Of a stretch of DNA of 5,314 nt, positions 1 to 5,314 are shown in pieces. The notes under the pieces were generated by a model that searched no databases, was not told where the DNA came from, and was given only the letters and a program-made list of their open reading frames with translations. Within the stretch, counting starts at the first letter, position 1; the number at the start of each line of letters is the position of its first letter. Location of the stretch: positions 1 through 5,314 of the forward strand of contig JAJZLX010000029.1 of NCBI GenBank assembly GCA_021850555.1, given 5' to 3'. Source of the DNA: Pseudomonadota bacterium. GTDB lineage: Bacteria > Pseudomonadota > Gammaproteobacteria > Steroidobacterales > Steroidobacteraceae. The position numbers were made by a program, and so were the translations under genes.

Positions 1-1
1 A

Positions 2-3000
2 TTGCCCAAACAGTCGGAGGAGGCGCGATCCGGCGAAGATTCGGGCTGCGTGGATCCTGTGGCGCATCAGCGGCTGAAGGGGCTGCTTCATTACATCGCC
101 GAACAGCTCCGCGACGCCGATCCGCGCGCCTTCCGAATCGAGTCCGCCGGATCGTTCGTCCTTCGACCCAGGGACCTCTCGAGTCTTCCGGGTGTGAGGC
201 AGGACCTGAAGGCCGAAGGCGATCACGTGTGGCTGCGGGTCGAGCGGCTCGAGGCCACGCAGCCCCCGACGATCGGGGAGGCCCATCAGGGCATGATTCG
301 AGCGTCATCGGACCCGGATGGCGCGGCGCCGCGGATCGATGAGGCAGCGTTCACGGCGAAATTGACGCGCGTCGGCGCCGGATTGCCCGAGGCGGCGCGG
401 CAGCAGCTCGAGGAGCGTTCGCGCGCGCAGGTGGAACAGGCCCTTGAGGGCTATCGGTTGCTCTGGTTGAGCTGGGCGGAAAGCGAACGGCCGCGTCGGC
501 GCACCATCCAGCTGTACGGGGATCTGTTTGCGCTCAAGCACACGCTGGAAGCTGCGGAAACCGCGCGTCCCATCGAGCTCGTGTGCGGGATCGCGGTGCT
601 TTGCTGGCAACTGCGTGATGACCAGGGACGACTCGATTACGTTTATCCGCTGCTGACGCATGCGCTTGAACTCTCGATCGACGACCGGTCTATGGCGCTC
701 GAAGTGCGCCCGCGAACCGTGAGTACGCGCGTCGAGATGGACGCGCTGATCAGATGCGAGATTCAGGGCGCCGCGGACGTGGACCGTTCGGCGCGCGAGC
801 AGCTGCGCCGAGACGACGCGCGCCAAGTCACGCCGTTCGATCCGGGCAGCTTCACCGACATCGCGAAGCTCGTCGCCACGAATCTCGACAGCGAAGGGCG
901 GTTCCTCGAGGTTCTGGCGCGGAATGAATCAGTACCGCCCGCCGGGCCCCATCTGGTCGTCACGGACGCCTGGGTCATCTTTTCTCGTCCGCGTACGCGC
1001 AACGTGTTGCTGGAGGACCTGGCCCGCCTGGGGCAGGCGATCGCGGAAAGCCCGTCGCTGCCGGCCGGCTCGGCGGCGTTGGTGCTCGAGCCCTCCGACA
1101 CCGCCGTGGCCACCGAGCGGATCGTGTTCCGCGGCATTTCCAGCCGCGGCGATGCGAGCGGGGCGTGCCGGGAGCTGTATTTCCCGTTGCCCTACAACGA
1201 GGAACAGGAGACCGTCATCGAGCGGCTCGAGGTTTCGGCCGGTGTTACGGTGCAAGGGCCTCCGGGGACGGGCAAGACCCACACGATCGCGAACATCATC
1301 TGCCATTACCTCGCCACCGGGCGTCGGGTGCTCGTGACCTCGAAGGGGGAGACCGCGCTTGCGGTGCTGCAGGGCAAGCTCCCCGAGGAGGTCCGGCCGC
1401 TTGCCGTGGCGCTGCTCGCCGGCGATCGCGAGGGATTGAGGCAGTTTCAGGGCTCGATCGAAGCCATCCAGCAGCGCGTCTCGCAGTTGCATCCCCCGGC
1501 GGTGGAGCGCGAGATCCGCACGCAGCGCGACGCGATCGAGCGTGCGCACGCGGCGCTTCAGCGGATCGACCGACGCGTCGAAGAGATCGCGGCGGCGCAG
1601 CTCTCCGAGGTCGAGCTCGATGGCCAGCGCATCCGGCCGCAGACCGCCGCGCGGCTGGTGGTGGAGGGACAACGCGACTTCGCCTGGTTCGACGATTCGG
1701 TGTCCGCGGGCCCGGAGCACGTTCCACCGTTGTCGCTCGAGGAGGAAGGGACGTTGCGGGAGGCGCGGCGCAGGCTTGCAGATGACCTGTGCTACGTGCG
1801 GGCCGAACTGCCGAACCCCGGGGAGTTCCCAGCCGCCGATGCGATCGTGGAGGTTCACGAGACGCTCTGCCGTCTGCAGGAGATGCGACGGCGGGAGCGC
1901 TCCGGGGCGCTCCTCGCCCTGAAGAGCCGCACCGCCGAGGTCTTGACGGCGGCGCGCGCGCTGCACGAACTCATCACGGGCGAGATTGCGCACCTTGAGG
2001 TTCTCGAGGCTCGCGCCGCGCCGTGGGGCCTTGAGCTGCGTCGGAAGTTGCGCGATGGCGCCTGGCAAGCCGAGCGCGAGGCGCTGCGGGCGTTGCTGAC
2101 GGAACTCGAGCGACTGCGTGAGGCCCGGGCGCGATTCCTGCGCAATCCCGTTCATGTTCCGGAGGGGGCCCTTGGGTGCGACAAGACGCTCGAGGCGGTG
2201 CGCCGAGCCGCTGAGACGGGCAAGCCGTTTGGGCTGCTGGCACTCAATGCCGGTCGCGCCAAGGAGTACGTTCCAGCCATCCGCGTTGCCGGCGTGTCGC
2301 CGCGATCGACCGAGGAGTGGCGCACGGTCGAGAAATGGTTCGAGCTTCACCTCGAACTGCAGATCTTCGCGACACGTTGGAATGCGTGCGCCGCCGCTCT
2401 CGAGATTCCGACCGTCAGCACGCGTGCAAGTGCCTTGCGGGAGCTCGAGGCGCTGGGCGATGCGGTGCAGACGGCGTATCGGTTCGCGACGGACGTTGAT
2501 CCGCGGTTGTGCGACTACGCCGCGCGGGTTTTCGAGGTGCTGCCCATCGGGGAGCTGCTCGGTCCCGGACCGGATCTTGCGCAGGTGCGGGATTGTCTGG
2601 CCGATCATTTGCGATCCCTCGAGCTCGCGCGCAGCGCCGTCGTGGCGTCAAGGCTCGAGGAGAAGCTGCAGGGGGCCACGGGCGAGGTCGTCGAACGACT
2701 GCGGGAGTTGCTGCGTGTGCTGGGTCGGGAGGAGATTTCCGGGGACGCCGTGGGCCGGCGGTACACGCAGCTGATGGCCGAGTTGCGGCGGATCGTCGCC
2801 CTGTCATCCGAATTGCTCGCGGTTCGGGATTTCACGCATCGGATCGAGGCCGCCGGCGCGCCGCGCTTCGCCGAGCGGCTGCGGTCGATCCGGGTCGGAA
2901 CCTCAGGCGACGATGCGGTGTTTCCGGTCAACTGGAAGGACGCGTGGCACTGGGCCCGCTTGAAAGGGTATCTCGAGCGCATCGAGGGGGCCGAGGAGCT

Positions 3001-4600
3001 GCGCCGACTGAGCGAGGAGCGGACGCGCTACGAGCGCGCCTTGGAGAAGCTCTACCGAGAGATCGTGGCCAACGCGGCCTGGTTGGCCACCAAGCGATCC
3101 GCGAGTCACAAGGTGATGCAGGCGCTGGCGGGCTACGCCACCGCGGTCCGTCGCATCGGCAAGGGCACCGGTCCGAACGCGATCCGGTATCGCCGGGACG
3201 CGCAGAACGCTATGCAAGAGGCGGCGGGCGCGATCCCGTGCTGGATCATGAGCCACTACAAGGTCTCGGAGAGCATGCCGGCGCGGCTCGGGGTGTTCGA
3301 TCTGGTGATTGTCGATGAGGCGAGCCAGTCCGATCTCTCGGCGCTGCCGGCGATCCTGCGTGGCAAGAAGATTCTGGTGGTGGGGGATGACAAGCAGGTC
3401 TCACCGGATGCGGGATTCATCCACAGCCAGCACATCCAGGCTCTGCTCGATCGGTTTCTCGCCGATCAGCCCTACCGGGCGGACATGACCCCGGAGAAGT
3501 CGCTGTACGATCTGGCCGCGCGCGTGTACGCCGGCGAGCAGATCATGCTGAAGGAGCATTTTCGCTGCGTCCCGCCGATCATCGCGTATTCGAACAGTCA
3601 GTTCTATCACGGTCATATCGTGCCGCTGCGCATTCCGCGGGCCTCGGAAAGACTGGATCCGCCCTTGGTGGACATCTACGTACCCGACGGCATCCGGGGT
3701 CAGCAGGACTACAATACGGCGGAGGCCGAGGCCATCGCGGCGGAAATCGAGGCCATCCTTGCCGATGAGCGCTTCAAGGGTCGCTCGCTCGGGGTGGTTT
3801 CCCTGCTCGGTATCGAGCAGGCCAAGCGGATCGACGGGGTCGTGCGCGCGAAGTGCGATGCCGCCGAGCTTCACCGGCGTCATTTTGAATGCGGTGACGC
3901 GAGGACGTTTCAGGGCAGTGAGCGGGACGTGATGTTTCTGTCGCTGGTCGTCGACCGGGACAACTGCAAGGCTCTCTCCGGAAGCATGTTCGAGCAGCGA
4001 TTCAACGTGGCGGCGAGTCGCGCACGGGATCGGATGTACCTGGTCCGCTCGGTGGAATTGGGCGAGATCTCGGAAAACGATCTGCGTCGCTCGCTGCTCG
4101 AGCATTTTCGCACGCCGCTCATCGCCGATCGGGAGGAGACCGAGAATCTGGTCGAGCGGTGCGAGTCCGGCTTCGAGCGCGAGGTCTTCCAGGCGCTGGC
4201 GTCGCGCGGCTATCGGGTGATCCCGCAGGTGAAGACCGGGGCGTATCGATTGGACATGGTGGTGGAGGGCGAGGATGACCGCCGGCTCGCCATCGAGTGC
4301 GACGGGGACGAGTTCCACGGCCCGGAGCGCTGGGAGGAGGATACCCGACGGCAGCGGGTGCTCGAACGCGCGGGGTGGACATTCTGGCGCTGCTTCGCCT
4401 CGACGTGGACGCTGCGCCGCGAGGAGATGCTGGAGGATCTCATCGGCACCCTCTCGACGATGGGCATCGAGCCCGTGGGCGCGCTCGCCAGGATGCCGCG
4501 ACTCGTCGAGCAGCGCACGTGGAAGCGACCCGCCCAGGAATCCGATCCGGCCGATCGCCTTCTCGCGGAGGCACTCGGCGGTCCTGAAGCGGCTCTGTAA
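2..4600 (+). CDS. Giant SF1 (UPF1/DNA2-like) helicase fused to a C-terminal Vsr/DUF559-like nuclease
   Basis: The protein should be a cytoplasmic ATP-driven nucleic-acid helicase or translocase carrying its own nuclease. Residues are numbered from the TTG at base 2. Residues 1-400 are a family-specific N-terminal region. A Q-type motif NEEQ (399-402) leads to Walker A GPPGTGKT (419-426) and motif Ia VLVTS (443-447). A charged, Leu/Arg/Glu-rich insertion follows, with coiled-coil-like stretches (e.g. about 500-540). The core resumes with motif II DEAS (1105-1108), motif III GDDKQ (1128-1132), motif IV region KEHFR (1184-1188), motif V QGSERD (1304-1309) and motif VI RFNVAASRAR (1333-1342), matching AAA_11/AAA_12 helicases. 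The C-terminus (about 1390-1490) has E1392/E1394, D1418 and ECDG (1432-1435), as in Vsr-like PD-(D/E)XK nucleases of the MTES_1575 type. No frameshift or missing motif is seen. The start is uncertain: TTG at 2, GTG at 50, or a codon left of the window. A defence role is inferred. Confidence 0.9.
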   Translation: MPKQSEEARSGEDSGCVDPVAHQRLKGLLHYIAEQLRDADPRAFRIESAGSFVLRPRDLSSLPGVRQDLKAEGDHVWLRVERLEATQPPTIGEAHQGMIRASSDPDGAAPRIDEAAFTAKLTRVGAGLPEAARQQLEERSRAQVEQALEGYRLLWLSWAESERPRRRTIQLYGDLFALKHTLEAAETARPIELVCGIAVLCWQLRDDQGRLDYVYPLLTHALELSIDDRSMALEVRPRTVSTRVEMDALIRCEIQGAADVDRSAREQLRRDDARQVTPFDPGSFTDIAKLVATNLDSEGRFLEVLARNESVPPAGPHLVVTDAWVIFSRPRTRNVLLEDLARLGQAIAESPSLPAGSAALVLEPSDTAVATERIVFRGISSRGDASGACRELYFPLPYNEEQETVIERLEVSAGVTVQGPPGTGKTHTIANIICHYLATGRRVLVTSKGETALAVLQGKLPEEVRPLAVALLAGDREGLRQFQGSIEAIQQRVSQLHPPAVEREIRTQRDAIERAHAALQRIDRRVEEIAAAQLSEVELDGQRIRPQTAARLVVEGQRDFAWFDDSVSAGPEHVPPLSLEEEGTLREARRRLADDLCYVRAELPNPGEFPAADAIVEVHETLCRLQEMRRRERSGALLALKSRTAEVLTAARALHELITGEIAHLEVLEARAAPWGLELRRKLRDGAWQAEREALRALLTELERLREARARFLRNPVHVPEGALGCDKTLEAVRRAAETGKPFGLLALNAGRAKEYVPAIRVAGVSPRSTEEWRTVEKWFELHLELQIFATRWNACAAALEIPTVSTRASALRELEALGDAVQTAYRFATDVDPRLCDYAARVFEVLPIGELLGPGPDLAQVRDCLADHLRSLELARSAVVASRLEEKLQGATGEVVERLRELLRVLGREEISGDAVGRRYTQLMAELRRIVALSSELLAVRDFTHRIEAAGAPRFAERLRSIRVGTSGDDAVFPVNWKDAWHWARLKGYLERIEGAEELRRLSEERTRYERALEKLYREIVANAAWLATKRSASHKVMQALAGYATAVRRIGKGTGPNAIRYRRDAQNAMQEAAGAIPCWIMSHYKVSESMPARLGVFDLVIVDEASQSDLSALPAILRGKKILVVGDDKQVSPDAGFIHSQHIQALLDRFLADQPYRADMTPEKSLYDLAARVYAGEQIMLKEHFRCVPPIIAYSNSQFYHGHIVPLRIPRASERLDPPLVDIYVPDGIRGQQDYNTAEAEAIAAEIEAILADERFKGRSLGVVSLLGIEQAKRIDGVVRAKCDAAELHRRHFECGDARTFQGSERDVMFLSLVVDRDNCKALSGSMFEQRFNVAASRARDRMYLVRSVELGEISENDLRRSLLEHFRTPLIADREETENLVERCESGFEREVFQALASRGYRVIPQVKTGAYRLDMVVEGEDDRRLAIECDGDEFHGPERWEEDTRRQRVLERAGWTFWRCFASTWTLRREEMLEDLIGTLSTMGIEPVGALARMPRLVEQRTWKRPAQESDPADRLLAEALGGPEAAL
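1256..1279 (+). other. Walker A (P-loop) of the helicase
   Basis: These codons read GPPGTGKT, the nucleotide-binding P-loop in the form typical of UPF1/DNA2-like SF1 helicases. The preceding Gln of NEEQ (residue 402) fits the adenine-contacting Q motif. The matching Walker B motif lies about 680 residues later, far more than in a minimal SF1 core, which shows the size of the inserted region. Confidence 0.9.
4175..4470 (+). other. C-terminal Vsr/DUF559-like nuclease domain
   Basis: This stretch of the helicase protein begins with FEREVF, where the Glu residues would sit in the first helix of the fold. It continues with YRLDMVV, whose Asp (1418) is the likely metal ligand, and then IECDGDEFHG, the core strand of the active site. 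A later segment with D..R....L...GW..WR resembles the conserved tail of Vsr and DUF559 proteins. The motif order and spacing fit the REase_MTES_1575 subgroup, in which ExDG-like residues replace the classical ExK. The activity is predicted from motifs. The domain edges are approximate. Confidence 0.75.
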
Positions 4601-4604
4601 TGCG

Positions 4605-4636
4605 GCCGCGCTCCGGCGCTAGGCCGGGAGCGCGGC
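4605..4636 (+). terminator. GC-rich hairpin after the helicase stop, possible terminator
   Basis: Arms 4605-4617 and 4623-4636 are complementary over 13 pairs with a single bulged G, around the loop GCTAG. The hairpin starts four bases after the TAA at 4598-4600, where a transcription terminator would be expected. The bases after it (TGATGATCGA) contain no T run, so it is not a classical intrinsic terminator. It may instead stabilise the 3' end of the mRNA, or be a palindromic target next to which the IS110 element inserted. Confidence 0.45.
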
Positions 4637-4775
4637 TGATGATCGACGACTCATCCCTCTGGAAGCATGAGCATCGGTGGGGCGGCTGCGGCGTCTTTGA
4701 GAGGTGGCTTTCCAACGAGCAGGTTCTCAACAGACCCTTGCAGCAGATGGGTCGCGATGAACGTAACCAATGGGA

Positions 4776-4857
4776 TGGACGCCCCCACCCCTTAACGGCA
4801 TCAGCTGTGCCAAAGTGGGAGCGCATGGCAACCACTGGAATGGAGCGGAGGCGTCCA
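4776..4857 (+). promoter_or_regulatory. Long-range helix next to the transposase start codon
   Basis: TGGACGCC (4776-4783) is exactly complementary to GGCGTCCA (4850-4857). The helix would enclose the second leader stem-loop and covers the end of the Shine-Dalgarno sequence plus the spacer before the ATG at 4860. In a transcript reading through from outside, such a fold could limit ribosome access to the transposase start, as known for other insertion sequences that avoid activation by host promoters. It could equally be the closing stem of the bridge RNA's 3' domain. Confidence 0.4.
4847..4851 (+). promoter_or_regulatory. Ribosome binding site of the transposase
   Basis: GGAGG lies 8 bases before the ATG at 4860, an ideal Shine-Dalgarno spacing. 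It supports this ATG as the start, as does the family-typical opening MKITAVGIDLAK. Confidence 0.8.
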
Positions 4858-4859
4858 CC

Positions 4860-5314
4860 ATGAAGATTACGGCAGTCGGCATTGATTTGGCGAAGAACGT
4901 CTTTCAGGTTCACGGCGTGGATGAGCGCGGCAAGGCGGTGCTGAAGAAGCAGCTCAAGCGCCACCAGTTGCTGGTGTTTTTCAGCAATGTGCCTGCGTGC
5001 CTGATCGGGATGGAAGCGTGCGGCGGAGCGCACTTCTGGGCCCGACGGCTGCAGGCTCAGGGCCACACCGTGCGCCTGATGGCCCCGCAGTTCGTCAAGC
5101 CCTACGTGAAGAGCAACAAGAACGATGCGGCCGATGCGGAGGCGATCTGTGAGGCCGTGAGCCGGCCGAACATGCGATTTGTACCGATCAAGAACGTCGA
5201 GCAGCAGGCAGCGCTGTCGCTGCATCGAGCGCGGCAGGGGTTTATCCGTGAGCGCACCGCGTTGGCGAATCGGATTCGCGGACTGCTGGCGGAGTTCGGG
5301 CTGATCATCCCACA
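4860..5314 (+). CDS. IS110-family transposase (DEDD recombinase), 3' end cut by the window
   Basis: This is the recombinase that moves the element through a circular intermediate, guided by a bridge RNA in the IS110 group. The window holds 151 complete codons, opening MKITAVGIDLAKNVFQVHG. They cover the RuvC-like N-terminal DEDD domain with all four acidic residues: D9 in GID, E52 in GMEACG, and D89 and D92 in KNDAADAEA. The following helical part (QGFIRERTALANRIRGLLAEFG) is typical of the family linker region. The C-terminal domain with the catalytic serine lies beyond the right edge, so whether the gene is intact cannot be seen. There is no frameshift or stop in the visible part. The start is fixed by the GGAGG at 4847 and the conserved N-terminus. 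Codon use is less GC-biased than in the helicase gene, consistent with acquisition. Confidence 0.95.
   Translation, partial: MKITAVGIDLAKNVFQVHGVDERGKAVLKKQLKRHQLLVFFSNVPACLIGMEACGGAHFWARRLQAQGHTVRLMAPQFVKPYVKSNKNDAADAEAICEAVSRPNMRFVPIKNVEQQAALSLHRARQGFIRERTALANRIRGLLAEFGLIIP

Larger units (their letters stand above)
4685..4859 (+). ncRNA. Candidate bridge RNA in the left end of the IS110 element
   Basis: In IS110-group elements the non-coding left end encodes a bridge RNA whose two loops pair with target and donor DNA and direct the recombinase. The leader here can form two successive stem-loops. The first (4685-4744) pairs GCTGC with GCAGC, then GTCTTTGAGA (4693-4702) with TCTCAA plus AGAC (4725-4735, one C bulged), leaving a 22-base interior at 4703-4724 that could hold a target-binding loop. 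The second (4784-4819) pairs CCCAC with GTGGG and GGCA (4797-4800) with TGCC (4808-4811), leaving an internal loop that could hold donor guides. The RNA ends and promoter are not visible, and the promoter of such elements may form only at the circular junction. The function is inferred from position and fold; the pairings were found by eye. Confidence 0.5.
4637..5314 (+). mobile_element. IS110-family insertion sequence, left part only
   Basis: The transposase at 4860 and the structured leader before it identify an IS110-family element whose right part lies outside the window. The left boundary is an estimate. Sequence after about 4637 is less GC-rich than the helicase gene, and the preceding hairpin appears to belong to the host gene. 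IS110 elements usually lack terminal inverted repeats and make no clear target duplication, so the edge cannot be fixed from one end. The long leader fits the IS110 group better than the IS1111 group, whose long non-coding end lies downstream of the gene. Confidence 0.75.

Noticed and set aside
929..2608. A 559-codon minus strand frame inside the helicase gene, plus other long antisense frames (e.g. 3401-4318).
   Set aside because: High-GC genes give long antisense frames because stop codons are rare there. The translations are rich in Arg, Pro and Gln with no domain, whereas the + strand frame carries every helicase motif.
4636..4804. CTGATG at 4636-4641 is the reverse complement of CATCAG at 4799-4804, which might be a donor guide pairing with the element's left end.
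   Set aside because: Six bases are expected by chance in a region of this size, and CATCAG falls partly in a terminal loop rather than clearly in an internal guide loop. The right end of the element is needed to judge it.
4626..4824. Direct repeat of GGGAGCGC at 4626-4633 and 4817-4824, considered as an element end or recombination site.
   Set aside because: It is only 8 GC-rich bases; one copy lies in the post-gene hairpin and the other inside the leader, not at plausible ends.
4600..4863. An 87-codon + strand frame spanning the whole gap, with ATG overlapping the helicase stop and TGA overlapping the transposase ATG (ATGA).
   Set aside because: The overlaps look like translational coupling, but the frame crosses the likely host/IS junction and both stem-loops. 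It has an Arg- and Pro-rich composition in places, no recognisable domain and no ribosome site clearly tied to it. It is probably open by chance.
4440..5225. A 261-codon minus strand frame running from the helicase end through the leader into the transposase gene.
   Set aside because: It crosses two unrelated genes and the IS junction, and is antisense to two well-supported coding regions.

Overview
The window is high-GC DNA with two genes on the + strand, separated by about 260 non-coding bases. The dense GC-rich coding and the kind of insertion sequence suggest a proteobacterium, probably a beta- or gammaproteobacterium. That is inferred from general resemblance only; there is no rRNA or marker gene to confirm it.

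Bases 2-4600 are one very large open frame of about 1530 codons. It encodes a multidomain superfamily 1 (UPF1/DNA2-like) helicase. The helicase core is split by an insertion of roughly 650-680 residues, rich in charged residues and partly coiled-coil, lying between the Walker A and Walker B motifs. A Vsr-like / DUF559-type (REase_MTES_1575-like) nuclease domain is fused to the C-terminus. All expected helicase motifs and the acidic nuclease residues are present, so the protein looks active. Proteins of this build are common in bacterial accessory and defence regions. A role in defence against phage or plasmid DNA or RNA is plausible, but nothing else in the window tests it. The true start is at or just outside the left edge.

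Bases 4601-4636 hold a strong GC-rich hairpin right after the helicase stop. From about 4637 the base composition becomes less GC-rich, and an IS110-family insertion sequence begins, running off the right edge. Its transposase (4860 to the window end) shows the full DEDD set of catalytic residues. The leader of about 220 bases before it can fold into a long interrupted stem-loop (4685-4744), a second stem-loop (4784-4819), and an 8-bp helix (4776-4783 with 4850-4857) that closes around the second stem-loop and ends beside the transposase start codon. This is the position and style of layout expected for the bridge RNA of IS110-group elements, which guides the recombinase to donor and target DNA. 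The leader is the most interesting non-coding part of the window.

The two genes probably do not work together. The insertion sequence appears to have landed just behind an intact helicase-nuclease gene, as is common in accessory islands.
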